A program made the translations under genes and the position numbers. This document shows, piece by piece, positions 31,310-41,900 of a DNA stretch of 64,000 nt; positions within the stretch are counted from its first letter, which is position 1, and the number at the start of each line of letters is the position of its first letter. The stretch is from Theropithecus gelada. Taxonomy: Eukaryota; Chordata; Mammalia; Primates; Cercopithecidae. The notes below the pieces were generated by a model. It saw only the letters and a program-made list of their open reading frames with translations. It had not been told where the DNA came from and did not search any database. The stretch lies in the NCBI RefSeq assembly GCF_003255815.1, contig NC_037689.1:19383253-19447252 (forward strand), given 5' to 3'.

Positions 31310-31735
31310 TTACCCATGATCACCTCCTTCTATGGGCTGAAGTGTGTCCTGCCAAATTCATATGCTGAAGCCCTAACCCCAGGACCTCAGAATGTGACTG
31401 CGTTTGAAGTTAAGGCCTTTGAAGACATGATTAAGTTAAAATAAGGCAACTAAGGTGGAGCCCTAATCGAAATATGCCTGGTGTCCTTACGAGAAGAGGA
31501 AATTTGGACACAAAAAGAGACACCAGGAGAGTGTGCACGGAGGGACAATTGTGTGAAGGGACAGTGAGAAGGCAGCCGTCTGCAAGCTAAGGAGAGAGGC
31601 CTCAGAGGAATCTGACTCTGTTGGCACCTTGATCTTGTGCTTCCAGCCTCCAGAACTATGTGAAAACCAATATCTTTTCCTTAACCCACCCAGCCTGTGA
31701 TATTTTGTTATGGCAGCCTGAACAAACTCATATGC
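31310..31735 (+). mobile_element. MaLR-type LTR
   Basis: Sense LTR with AAATTCATATGCTGAAGCCC, TGGAGCCCTAATCGAAATAT, TGGTGTCCTTACGAGAAGAG, CCTTGATCTTGTGCTTCCAG and GTGATATTTTGTTATGGCAG. No internal region adjoins it. The copy at 43075-43485 is the same type on the other strand. Confidence 0.75.
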
Positions 31736-32095
31736 CTCCCAAATAAGCTACCCAGTCCCAAATCATTGACCCAGAGTCTGCTTTTGGGGAGAAAGAAAAT
31801 TAGGACATTATCAATCAGGGCCAAAAGGTTAGTGCTATGTTAACGTCTGCAGGGCCTTCTTTGGGGCCTTAAAGATCCAGTCTCCAGGGCGGGGTCTGAG
31901 AGCAGTTTGTAGAGAAACCAGCTAATCCTCAGTTGGCAGAAAAGGAGACAAAGACTCAGAGACATGAAATAAGTCAAAAACATCGTCATATTCACCTTCT
32001 CATTAGGATCTGAAGCTGGTTCACTGAGAGGAGGTGGAATCACGTGGAGAAATGTACGCCAGGAGTCGGGGCTGGGATAATGTGCTTTACGCAGT
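31736..32095. other. Unique sequence, no gene seen
   Basis: No repeat or gene recognised. Confidence 0.35.
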
Positions 32096-32520
32096 ACATG
32101 AATACAAATGCTTTTATTCACGTGAAATTGCTTCAGAATGAAGGGCTGCTCGAAAACTGACCCCTAAATGGAGCATTTTGTGTTACAAAATAAAATTGCA
32201 TCCCTTCGGCTCTGAGAAAAATGCATATTGCCCTCATCTGAAATGTGGTGATAATTATATGCCACATTATTCATCCTGTGTCATTTCTGGTCACATTCAG
32301 CATTTGGCATAGAGGCAATTTAGGGTGTGCTAGAAACAAAAGCAGTCACGCAAAAGGCACGGGGATGTATTCCAGGCAGTCAAGGTAAGTGGTACAGTGC
32401 ACGGAACTTCAAGGTTCGCTTTCTCCCAGGATGACACAACTGCAATTTCAAATGTTTTCTGTGTAGGAGGACCAACTTTCACATGCGTTTTAGGGAAAAG
32501 GAAACCAAGTTAAATAATGC
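32096..32520. promoter_or_regulatory. Candidate conserved non-coding element
   Basis: Repeat-free, AT-rich DNA with AAAATGCATATTG, GTGATAATTATATGCC and CCACATTATTCATCC, typical of POU and homeodomain-bound enhancers. Inference only. Confidence 0.28.
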
Positions 32521-32539
32521 CCCGATATCAAAGCAGCAG

Positions 32540-32592
32540 GTGTGTGTATGCGTGTGTGTGTATGTGTATGGGTGTGCTTGTGCGTATGTGAG
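32540..32592. repeat. Degenerate (GT)n
   Basis: GTGTGTATGCGTGTGTGTG and GTATGGGTGTGCTTGTGCG, an interrupted GT repeat. Confidence 0.85.
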
Positions 32593-32669
32593 GCCAAGAA
32601 AGTCTCTGGCCTGAGAACACTTGGAGGTGAGCAGAGTACTAGTTATTAGTGTAGTAGTGTTAGGAGATT

Positions 32670-33542
32670 AGTTATAAGTATGTTAATTGTCTGTTGCTAT
32701 GTAACATATTACCCCCAAAACTTAGCAGCTTAAAACAACAAACATTTATTATTCCTCCCACTGTCTGAGAGTCATGACTCTGGAGTGGCTTAGCTGGGTG
32801 GTTCTTGTTCACAATCTCTCCTGAAATGCACTCAAAATGTCAGCCAGGGTTGCAGTCATCTGAAGGCTTGACCGGGGCTGGAGGATCCACTTCCAAGGTG
32901 GTTCACTCACACAGCGACTGCAGGAGGCCTCAGAAGATCCTTCTCCAAGCTCATTCATGTGGTTCCTCATCACATGGGTCTCTCCATGGGCTGCTGGTGT
33001 CCTCATGACGTGTCAGCTCTTGACCTGAGAGACAGTGAGCCAGAGAGAGCCCAAGACAAAAGTCATAGCCTTTTTAACCTAATCTCAGAAATGCTATCCT
33101 ATCACTTCTGTTCTTTTTTTTTTTTTTTTTGAGATAGAGTCTTGCTCTGTCACTGATGCAGGAGTGCAGTGGCACAATCTCAGCTCATTGCAACCTCTGC
33201 CTCCTGGGTTCAAGTTATTCTCCTGCCTCAGCCTCCCGAGTAGCTGAGATTACAGGTGGCTGCCATCACGCCCTGCTCATTTTTTGTATTTCTGTAGAGA
33301 TGGGGTCTCCCTATGTTGCCCCGGCTGGTCTCAAACTCTTGGCCTCAAGTGATCCACCCACCTCAGCCTCCCAAAGTGCTGGGATTACAGGCGTGAGCCA
33401 CCATACCAGGCCTTATTCTATTTGTTAGAAGACAGTTCCTCACTCCAGCCCACACTCAGAGGGAGGGGACCCCACAAGGGTGTGAATACCAGGAGGTAGA
33501 GATCATTTGGGGACCATCTTAGAGGCTGCCTGCCACAGGGAG
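32670..33542 (-). mobile_element. MaLR-type LTR (MLT1-like) split by an Alu
   Basis: The antisense LTR reads AATTGTCTGTTGCTATGTAA, ACCCCCAAAACTTAGCAGCT, GTTGCAGTCATCTGAAGGCT and AACCTAATCTCAGAAATGCT before the Alu. After it come TTATTCTATTTGTTAGAAG and CCATCTTAGAGGCTGCCTGC. Confidence 0.8.
33113..33412 (-). mobile_element. Alu SINE
   Basis: Full antisense Alu nested in the LTR; it ends GCCACCATACCAGGCC. Confidence 0.92.
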
Positions 33543-33644
33543 CAGGCCCTTTGTCAGCCTCACTGTCCTAGAAGGTTCTTGGGCCTGAGAAGGTTCCCTA
33601 TCACTACAAGTGAACGTGGAGAAAAAAAATCACGTGTGGGACTT

Positions 33645-33800
33645 GGGAGATCTTGGTTCTTGCCCCGACGTTGCCATTTCTAGCCTGTATCTCTCAGAGA
33701 AACCTCTCGAAGACTCAGTTTCCCCATCTGTAATATAGGGACAATAACGCTGACCCCACTTGTGAGGCAGGGCTAGTTGGATGACATGAGCTGCATAATG
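33645..33800 (-). repeat. MIR SINE, antisense
   Basis: GACTCAGTTTCCCCATCTGT, AATATAGGGACAATAACGCT and TTGTGAGGCAGGGCTAGTTG. Confidence 0.8.
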
Positions 33801-34665
33801 CTACAAGGTAGAAGGAATGACAGTTGGTGACCTCGAGAACATTCCCTTCTGTACCTAACCTGCTGTGCCTGCGGAATTGGAAAACCCGGGACTGAGGACC
33901 CAGTGTCTTTCTGCTTATGTGGGTGACAGTTTCCACTGTGGTGCACTTCCCTGGTCACTCCAGCCTCTAGGGGCTTGAGGACCAGAGTGGCAAAAGCCTG
34001 AACAGTCATTAAATAACTGACCATTAGCTGGTGCCACTCTGAGGCCCTCAGCCCAACAGTTGACCATCTAACAGTGATCCACAAACCACATCCCTCGAAA
34101 GCCAATGCCTGGTCCTTCTCATCTCCTCAGTCTCCGCGGGTCCCCCTGACTCTGTCCTGTCACCTCTTCAATGGCCAGAATGTGCAAGAAAATCCTTTAA
34201 TAGTTTGGTACTTTCCAATGCTCTTTTCATTTCTGGTTCTAAGTATTTTATATTTCCTCTGCTGAGTAACAAATAAATGAAATTTCCTTTTCGTGCGAGG
34301 TCTTGTGGGCCAGAGGTCTTCAGGAGAGGTAGGGAAGGTCCGGCAGCCCCTGTGCAGGACAAGACTGCGGGCCCTGAGTTTGTCTCCTCACTGAGTTGCC
34401 AGATGGCACTGGGCAGTCTTGAGCCCCTTTGGAGGGAGGGCTTTGGGTCTTGGGGACAGTTGCCAGTGACCTTGCTGCAACTCCCATCGTGCTCTGGGGT
34501 GTGCTGTCCAGGGCAACACTAAAGAAAGCTGGGAGTGACTTGGGAGGCAGAAGAATCTCAGTTCATCCCCAGTTCTGTTGCTTATTAGCTCTGGGGCCAG
34601 ATGGCAGCTCCCTCTGGACAGGGCTCTGCCTGCCCTGTTCCCTACTGTATCTCCAGTGCCTGCGA
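33801..34665. other. Unique sequence, possible MIR scrap
   Basis: No gene seen. GGAGGCAGAAGAATCTCAGT near 34540 may be a small antisense MIR remnant. Confidence 0.35.
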
Positions 34666-35144
34666 TTCTTCTTAAATTTAATTTTTAATTAAAGCACAAT
34701 TTACATACATTGAAATGCACAGAAGGTGTGCAGTTTGATGAGTTCTGGCAAGTATATGCGTCTGTGTGACTACCACCACCACAATCAAGATCTGGAACAT
34801 TTCCATCACCTGAAAACATTTCCTTGTTCCCTTCCCAGCCTGTCCTCCCTGGTCAGCATAGGCAGCTCCTATTCTGATTTCCCCAGAGGTTAGTTTGATC
34901 TCTTCTTGGAGTTCATATAAATGGATCATACAGCATGTGCTCTCTTGCGTTTGGCTCCTTTTGCATGACATAATGTCTTAGGAGATTCATTCACATTGTT
35001 GTGAGTATCAGTAGCACATTCCTTTATATTGCTGAGTAGAATTCCATTGTATGGCTATACCACAATTTGTTTATCCATTCATCAGTGGATGGATATTGGA
35101 GTTGACTCCAATTTGGAGCAATTACAAATATAGTTTCTTCTTTA

Positions 35145-35605
35145 AAACATTATTTTAATTGTTTCTGTTTTTAATAGAGACAAGGTCTTGGGCTGGGCGC
35201 GGTGGCTCAAGCCTGTAATCCCAGCACTTTGGGAGGCCAAGACGGGTGGATTACGAGGTCAGGAGATCGAGACCATCCTGGCTAACATGGTGAAACCCTG
35301 TCTCTACTAAAAAATACAAAAAACTAGCCGGGCGAGGTGGCGGGCGCCTGTAGTCCCAGCTACTCGAGAGGCTGAGGCAGCAGAATGGCGTAAACCCGGG
35401 AGGCGGAGCTTGCAGTGAGCTGCGATCCGGCCACTGCACTCCAGCCTGGGCGACAGAGTAAGACTCTGTCTCAAAAAAAAAAAAAAATAGAGACAAGGTC
35501 TTGCTATGTTATCCAGGCTGGTCTCGAACTCTTGGCCTCAAGCCATGACCACGCCTCAGCCTCCCAAAGTGCTGGGAGTACAGGTGTGAACCACTGTGCC
35601 TGGCC
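35145..35605 (-). mobile_element. Alu left monomer (FLAM-like), split by AluYR
   Basis: The monomer's first part (AATAGAGACAAGGTCTTG) precedes the young Alu, and TGCTATGTTATCCAGGCTGG to CCACTGTGCCTGGCC follows it. It is itself inserted in the old L1. Confidence 0.75.
35191..35487 (+). mobile_element. Young AluYR, Old World monkey lineage
   Basis: Near-consensus sense AluY with CTCAAGCCTGTAATCC, CTAGCCGGGCGAGGTGG and GATCCGGCCACTGCAC, the cercopithecoid lineage changes. A perfect 18-base duplication, AATAGAGACAAGGTCTTG, flanks it (35173-35190 and 35486-35503, overlapping the last two tail bases). Confidence 0.94.
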
Positions 35606-35785
35606 TACAAATGTAGTTTCTATGCACGCGTTCTATGCAAGTGTTTTTATGGACATATGCTCTTATTTTTCTTGGGCAAATACCCAAAAGTAAAATTATT
35701 AGGTTGTAGGGTAGTTATATGTTAAACCTTGTGAGAGACTGCCAGGCCGTTGTTCAAAGTGGCGGTGCCATTTTACACTCCTACC

Positions 35786-36056
35786 TGGCATTGAAGTCTT
35801 AAGTGGAAGAACGGAGACACCAGAATGCCAAGAGCTGGTCAGGTGTCCCTGGGTCTGCCCTGGCCCCTGCCAAGGCTAAAGCTTTCTTCTCCAGGCTTCC
35901 GATCTATTGTGCCAACCTCCCGTCATCTTCCAGTCAATTCCCTTTTGCCCAAATTAGTCAGAACCTGTTTCTGTTATTTACAATCAAAGAACTGTATGTA
36001 ACTGATACAGTGCCTGGCACAGAGTAAGTCCTCAACGAACTGCAGTTGTTCTGGTT
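35786..36056 (+). repeat. Unique sequence ending in an L2/MIR 3' terminus
   Basis: Most of the stretch is unassigned; from about 35990, GATACAGTGCCTGGCACAGA and GTAAGTCCTCAACGAACTGC are an L2-type 3' end. Confidence 0.45.
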
Positions 36057-36080
36057 TGTGTGTGTGTGTGTGTGTGTGTT
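36057..36080 (+). repeat. (GT)n microsatellite
   Basis: Eleven to twelve GT units immediately before an antisense Alu. Confidence 0.93.
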
Positions 36081-36384
36081 TTAAGATGGAGTGACACTCT
36101 GTCACCCAGGCTGGAGTTCGGTGGTGTGATCTCGGCTCACTGCAGCCTCTATCTCCCGGATTCAAGCGATTCTCCTGCCTCAGCCTCCCAAGTAGCTGGG
36201 ATTACAGGTGTGTGTGCCATCAAGCTTGGCTAATTTTTGTATTTTTAGTAGAGGTGGGGTTTCACCATATTGGCCAGGCTGGTTTCGAACTCCTGACCTC
36301 AAATGATCTGCCCGCCTCAGCCTCCCAAAGTGCTGGGATTACAGGTGTGTGCCACTGCACCTGGCTGAGGCACCACGCCCGGCT
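36081..36384 (-). mobile_element. Alu SINE with duplicated end
   Basis: Antisense Alu that ends with two similar strings, GCCACTGCACCTGGCTG and GCACCACGCCCGGCTG, suggesting a small Alu-Alu recombination at its 5' terminus. Confidence 0.9.
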
Positions 36385-36855
36385 GCTCTTGTATTAGTAG
36401 TACTATAGAGTCTAAAGTGTCCTGAGGGGAGGGAGAGGGGCAGGGCTAGGCTTTGAGATTCTGTATGTGTATAAAGGAGGAAGATGGGTGCAGTTGCAAA
36501 AGGGGAAGAACGATGGGGGAAGTGTTCTAAGATACGTGGATATGCAAATAACATTTGGCCACTCAAGTCTGGGGCAAAGGCGCTTCCCATTTGGTACTTT
36601 GGTCTCTTTTAATGCAAATTAGAGAGCTTCAAGAGATGACTGCTCTTTGGGAAGGAGAGAGAGCTTCTGAGGCTCCCTGGGTACCTGTTTGGCCCTCTTC
36701 TCATCCCTCAGCAGGCAGGAGGGGGCACGATGGCTCAGGCAGGCCCCACTCCCTAATGCGGTCAGTTTGAGACTTGCCTTAGTGGTGCCTGCTGGAATGT
36801 GTGGAAGCACCTGGTGCTTTTGATTTGTGGAATGAGGAAAAGCCCCCACAACTTT
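36385..36855. other. Unique sequence, no gene seen
   Basis: No repeat or gene recognised. Confidence 0.35.
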
Positions 36856-36861
36856 TGGACT

Positions 36862-37168
36862 TCTTTATTTATTTGTTTATTTTTTGAGAGAGAGTCTCGC
36901 TCTGTCTCCCAGGCTGAAGTTCAGTGGCACGATCTCAGCTCACTGCAACCTCCACCTCCTGGGTCCAAGTGATTTTCCTGCCTTAGCCTCCCAAGTAGCT
37001 GGGACAATAGGCACGCACCACCACACCTGGCTAATTTTTGTATTTTTTGGTAGAGAAGGGGTTTTACTGTGTTGCCCAGGCTGGTCTCGAACTCCTGGCT
37101 TCAAGTGATCTGCCCGCTTCAGCCTCCCAAAGTGCGGGGATTACAAGTTTGAGCCACTGTGCCTGGTC
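36862..37168 (-). mobile_element. Alu SINE
   Basis: Antisense Alu flanked by GGACTTCTTT (36857-36866 and 37169-37178), with a TTTATTTA-type tail. Confidence 0.93.
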
Positions 37169-37178
37169 GGACTTCTTT

Positions 37179-37380
37179 TTACTTTTGTACCAATGTGGCC
37201 AACATGGACTCTAATCCACTAGAGGGAAAGCCTACTGTCACCAAAACTTTTTTTTTTTTTTTTTTTTGGCATGCATTTTTAAAAGAAAATGAAGGAAAAC
37301 AGGGTTTCTTGAGGTTCATTTCAGTCCTTTTGGAAAAGTCGGAAGGAAAGTACTGGGAAAGAGAGGAAATTGCTTATGGA
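37179..37380. other. Unique sequence with poly-T
   Basis: A run of about 18 T near 37248 is unattached to an Alu; otherwise nothing is recognised. Confidence 0.35.
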
Positions 37381-37535
37381 CATGTGGGCCCTGGAGTGGG
37401 AGTCCAGGGATGGGGTGCTATTCTGGGCTCTGCCACTCAGCCCCTGTGTGACAGATGGAGAGGCCCTCCCCTGTCTGGGTCTCAGTTTTCTCCTCTATGA
37501 AATGGGGAGCTGACCAGCAGCATCTCTGGGAACTG
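37381..37535 (-). repeat. MIR SINE, antisense
   Basis: CTCTGCCACTCAGCCCCTGT and TCTCAGTTTTCTCCTCTATG followed by AAATGGGGAGC. Confidence 0.78.
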
Positions 37536-37935
37536 ACATTCTCTGTGTCTATGTTTGCTGCATTGTGGTCACATTGGCTATCTTTGTGCAGGCTGAACGG
37601 TATGGAAAGGGCTTGCTAGGATGGTGGATGCTAGCCTGAGTCCCTTGTGCATTTGAGGGGAACTAGTTGTTCTGAACACAGGGACTACATTCAGCAGAAT
37701 TTGGGCAGGGCCAGATCTCCGTCAGTTCTGTTATTAGTATCATTACTACCTGCATGTTGACCCACCGAGGCTGTCTTAGAGCAAGTCTGTGGTATAACTC
37801 CCTTCCCTGGCAGACCTCAATATCTCTCAGCTTGAGTTGCTATGGTTGACCCAGCACTGAGTCTTGCTCTGCACGGTGGTCAAGCAGTTGGCTGGGGTTT
37901 GGTCTGTGGGCTGCTGGCTCCTGCATTTCAGCCAC
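37536..37935. other. Unique sequence, no gene seen
   Basis: No repeat or gene recognised. Confidence 0.35.
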
Positions 37936-38942
37936 ATCTTTTTTTTTTCTAAGTTTAGGTGTAACTTACATACAGTGAAATATACCAATCTTAGGTGCTA
38001 TGGTTTGAGGGGTTTTCTTGTGTAATCCATCCTCCTATCAAGATATGGCTCATTTCCATCATTCCAGAACATTCTTTCATGCTCCTTCTCTTTTCTGATT
38101 TCTATTACCATAGCTTAATGTTGCCTGTTCTTGAATTTCATATAAATGCAAGCACACGGCATGCAGTCTTTTGTGCTCAGCTTTTTTTTCACACGGCATA
38201 TTGCGTTTAAGATCATCCAAGTTGTGTCTATCATTAGTTTGCTCCTTTTTACTGCGGAGTAGTTTTCTATTGTATAGATGTACCCCAGTTTGTATATTCA
38301 TTAACCTATAGATGGATGTTTGCATTGTTTCCAGTTTTTGGCTGCTGTGAATAATGCTGCTATGAACACTCATGTTCAAATTTTTTTTTTTTTTTTTTTT
38401 TTTTTGAGACGGAGTTTCACTCTTGTTGCCCAGGCTGGAATGCAGTGGCACAATCTCGGCTTACTGCAACTTCTGCTTCCCTGGTTCAAGATTCTTGTGT
38501 CTCCGTCTCCCGAGTAGCTGGGATCACAGGCGTGCGCCACCACGCCCAGCTAATTTTGTATTTTTAGTAGAGATGGAGTTTCACCATGTTGGCCAGGCTG
38601 GTCTCAAACTCCTGACCTCAGGTGATCTGCCCACCTCGGCCTCCCAAAGTGCTGGTACAGGCGTGAGCCACCACGCCTGGTATCACGTTCAGATCTTTTT
38701 GTGAACAAATGCTTTCCTCTCTCTTGCAGGAGTGGGATAGGTGGGTCTTATGGTAAGTGCATGTATAACTTTGTAAGAAACTGTCAAACTGTTCTCCAAA
38801 GTGGCTGGACTATTTTACATACCTCCAGCAACAGACGACAGTTCCACTCGCTTGTCACTCCCGTTAATACTTGGCATTGTTGTTCTTTTTTATTTTAGTC
38901 ATTCTAGTCAATGTAAAGTGGTATCTCATTGTGGTTTTAACC
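37936..38942 (-). mobile_element. Old L1 LINE fragment split by an Alu
   Basis: Antisense L1: CTAAGTTTAGGTGTAACTTA, CATATAAATGCAAGCACACG, TTGGCTGCTGTGAATAATGC, and after the Alu CTGTCAAACTGTTCTCCAAA and GTAAAGTGGTATCTCATTGT. Confidence 0.85.
38381..38681 (-). mobile_element. Alu SINE
   Basis: Full antisense Alu nested in the L1, flanked by CATGTTCAAAT (left) and CACGTTCAGAT (right). Confidence 0.93.
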
Positions 38943-39480
38943 TTGGACCTATCTTTAGTCCTAGGAAAAGTATTGTTAATTTGAACAGTGTTGAGAATGG
39001 CTCCATGCCTGTGTACTTGTAACCTGGCATTTGAAATGTCAGCAGAGAAAAGCTGATCTGGAATTCCAATGAACACTATTGGTTGATTCTTGAAAACACC
39101 AATGGGGGTCCTGCCGTATAACCTGTGACACCAATTCCTTTCAGTTTCTTCCTCATCAGCCCTTGTTTTGCATGAAGTCGCTGAAGGAGAGTGAGGTCCA
39201 CAATCTGCCTGAAACCAGGACAACTCTTCCCCGGGTGGCACGTCTTACCAGGTAGGTATTAGATTAAGTGGTCCATGCCCCATTGAGGAAATGTGCTGGG
39301 CCAGTCCCCTGCCCTCTCAGAGGGACTTCACCGAAAGGGTCTAAGTGAACACTGTTCATACGCAGGAACAGGCTGAGGTCCTGGTCAGAGGTGCAGAGGT
39401 TCTTTGTGTGACGTCCATAATTGACTTCACAGGCATCTGTAAACCCTCTGAAGTTGCATGCACACCTTTGCATGCACATG
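38943..39480. other. Unassigned sequence with minus-strand open frames
   Basis: Two minus-strand frames (ending in about 38864-39241, the first part within L1 DNA, and 39264-39479) give plausible-looking peptides, but no family was recognised. No poly-A of the right polarity marks it as a retrocopy. Probably non-coding. Confidence 0.3.
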
Positions 39481-39558
39481 ATTTTTTTCTTTCTTTCTTT
39501 CTTTTTTTTTTTTTTCTGTGAAGGAGTTCATTGCCTTTATTGGGTTATCAAAAACAGA
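39481..39558 (-). mobile_element. Possible very short retroposed 3' end
   Basis: A T/TTTC tract (39482-39515) is followed by GTGAAGGAGTTCATTGCC and TTTATTGGG. On the minus strand this reads CCCAATAAAGGC with AATAAA about 20 bases before the poly-A, as in a 5'-truncated retrocopy. The source gene is not identified. Confidence 0.35.
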
Positions 39559-39985
39559 GATTGCTAATTATCCCCAAACCTCCATTTTCCCCCCTTTCTT
39601 CTCAGTAATAGAACCTCTGAATTCTTTCTGGACACATAACCCATGTGAAATAAAGACTAAAAGTTTTAGCCTTCTTTGCAGGCTGGAAGTAACCTTGTGA
39701 TGAACTGCTGGCTAAGGGAATATGAATAGACATGGTACGTGCAAGTTCCGGGAAGTTTTTGTAAAAAGAAAGAGATCTTTTTTCTTCCTACTGGCTGGAG
39801 TGCAGATGTGATGGCTGGAGCTTGAGTAGCCATCTTAGACCATGAAGTGGCAAAGAGGTAAGAGGGAGGAAGTCTGGATCTCACATGAAGATGGAATCAT
39901 CTTATCAACTTTGTACTGTTTCCATAGACTATATCTGTGTGAGAGGAACATACATTTTTCTCTTGTTTAAGCTGCTACTATCTTG
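39559..39985 (+). repeat. Ancient repeat, family uncertain
   Basis: CTGGACACATAACCCATGTG, GTGATGGCTGGAGCTTGAGT, AGCCATCTTAGACCATGAAG and TTTCTCTTGTTTAAGCTGCT follow a common old L1/LTR-type terminal repeat whose name I could not fix. Confidence 0.55.
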
Positions 39986-40460
39986 GGTTGTTTGGTAGGC
40001 AGCCTCTAAGATAGATCTCAATGATTCTCCCTCCTGGTATATATACCCTTGTATAGGCCCCTCCCACATTGTGCCAGGGTTGGCTTGTATGACCAGTAAC
40101 AAGCATATATCAGAAGTGATGGTGTGTCACTTCTGAGGTTAGGTTATACAAAGACTGCTGCTTCTGTCTTGGGTTTGCTTTCTCTCTCTCACGGATCACT
40201 GGTTCCAGGGAAGTTATGTCATGAGCAGCACTATGAAGAGGTGCATATAGCAAGGAACTGACGCCTCCTGCCAACAGCCACATCAGTGAACTTGGAAGTG
40301 GATCCTTTAGCCCTGGTGGAGTCTTCAGAGACGGCAGCCCCAGACAATGCCTTGATTGCAGCCTTGTGTGAATAACTTGGAGCCAGAACCACCAGCTAAG
40401 CTGATCCCACATTCCTGCCCCTCAGAAACTGTGTGAGATGATCAAAGTAGGCTGTGGAAG
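39986..40460 (+). mobile_element. MaLR-type LTR (MLT1-like)
   Basis: GGTAGGCAGCCTCTAAGATA, TTCTGAGGTTAGGTTATACA, CGCCTCCTGCCAACAGCCAC, AGCCAGAACCACCAGCTAAG and CCCCTCAGAAACTGTGTGAG; opposite orientation to the copy at 32670-33542. Confidence 0.85.
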
Positions 40461-40529
40461 TTGTGGAGTTTTGGAGCAATTTTCTACCTAGAAATGTACC
40501 AAGTTAAGTAAGATCTAGGCGGCTCTATT

Positions 40530-40640
40530 CCTGGGTTCCAGCCCCAAACCTCCAGACATGTGCTCCTTGGCGCTGGTCAGACCACATCACCAACTTGAAC
40601 CTCAGTGTCCTCATCTGTAAAGTGAGACAGTTGCTCTCCC
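40530..40640 (-). repeat. MIR SINE fragment, antisense
   Basis: AACCTCAGTGTCCTCATCTG followed by TAAAGTGAGACAG. Confidence 0.65.
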
Positions 40641-41030
40641 TACTGCTGGGCTTTTTCCAGCTTAAAGAGTCTCAAATTGTGGAGATAGGGAAGGCAGCAG
40701 AGAGGTAGGAGGGGCAGACACCCAGAGTGCTTTTCTGTGGCAGGTGTAAAACTATTTGGATACTTTGATGAGCTTTGTTGGGTTTTCTCTGGTCTGGGAA
40801 GGTTCACGAGGCTTAGTGAGGATTGAATTGCTCTGCCTAATTAGAAAGACTTTTCCAGAGGGTGGCCTGCAAGTGGGGAAGGAAAGGGGCAGGGAGAGAA
40901 GGGGGACCAAAGGAGAAAACCCCATGAACATGGTCGTGAACTGGGGTCAGTAAGAAATTCCCCAATACCAGGATCTGCTGAGGAATTTTTAAAATAATGA
41001 CGTGTCATGTCAATTTTTACTTATTATGTG
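40641..41030. other. Unique sequence, no gene seen
   Basis: No repeat or gene recognised. Confidence 0.35.
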
Positions 41031-41038
41031 CTGTAATC

Positions 41039-41337
41039 TTTTTTTTTTTTTTTTTAAGACAGTCTCACTCTGTCACCCACGTCGGAGTGCAGTGGCATGA
41101 TCTCGGCTCACTGCAACCTCCACCTCCTGGGTTCAAGCAATTCTGGTTCCTCAGCCTCCCTGGTAGCTGGGATTACAGGCATGTACTACCACACCCAGTT
41201 AATCTTTTTGTATTTTTAGTAGAGACGGGGTTTCACCATGTTGGCCAGGCTGGTCTCGAACTCCTGACCTCATGTGATCTGCCTGTCTCAGCCTCCCAAA
41301 GTCCTGGGATTACAGGCGTGAGCCACTGCACCTGCCC
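41039..41337 (-). mobile_element. Alu SINE
   Basis: Full antisense Alu ending GAGCCACTGCACCTGCCC; similar CTGTAAT flanks on both sides. Confidence 0.92.
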
Positions 41338-41440
41338 TGTAATTGATTTCCGTTATTGTAAACTCACGCACACATACACATACACACGTGCATGCACACT
41401 ACCGTGCCTTGTTATCCTGGAGGCATAGGATAGGGTAGAA

Positions 41441-41738
41441 TTATTATTATTATTATTATTTTTTGAGATGGAGTCTCGCTCTGTTGACCAGGCTGGAGTG
41501 CAGTGGTGCGAGCTTGGCTCAATGCAAACTCTGCCTCCCGGGTTCAAAGGATTCTCCTGCCTCAGCCTCCCAAGTAGTTGGGATTATAGGCATGTGCCAC
41601 CACACCCAGATAATTTTTGTATTTTTAGTAGAGACAAGGTTTTGCCATGTTGGCCAGGTCTCGAACTCCTGACCTCAATCGGCCGTCCTCAGCTTCCCAA
41701 AGTGCTGGGATTACAGGCATGAGCCACTGTGCCTGGCC
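41441..41738 (-). mobile_element. Alu SINE with (ATT)n tail
   Basis: Antisense Alu whose tail has become ATT repeats (41441-41462), flanked by ATAGGGTAGA (41430-41439 and 41742-41751). Confidence 0.94.
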
Positions 41739-41751
41739 AACATAGGGTAGA

Positions 41752-41900
41752 TTTTAACGGCAGAGAAATTGCATCCGACAGGCCTGGCTTTGAATCTAGG
41801 CTCTGCTGCCTCTTGCCATCTGGGTGACGTTGAATCTATCATTTCCCCTCTCTAAGCCTCAGTTTGACCTTATACAATGACGCTAAAATAAAGCAATCTC
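41752..41900 (-). repeat. MIR SINE, antisense
   Basis: TTTGAATCTAGGCTCTGCTG, CATCTGGGTGACGTTGAATC and CTCTAAGCCTCAGTTTGACC. Confidence 0.8.

Larger units (their letters stand above)
34666..35785 (-). mobile_element. Old L1 LINE fragment with nested Alus
   Basis: Antisense L1 phrases: TTAATTAAAGCACAATTTAC, AATCAAGATCTGGAACATTT, GAGTAGAATTCCATTGTATG, GTTTATCCATTCATCAGTGG, and after the nested Alus GGACATATGCTCTTATTTTT and CAAAGTGGCGGTGCCATTTT. Confidence 0.82.
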
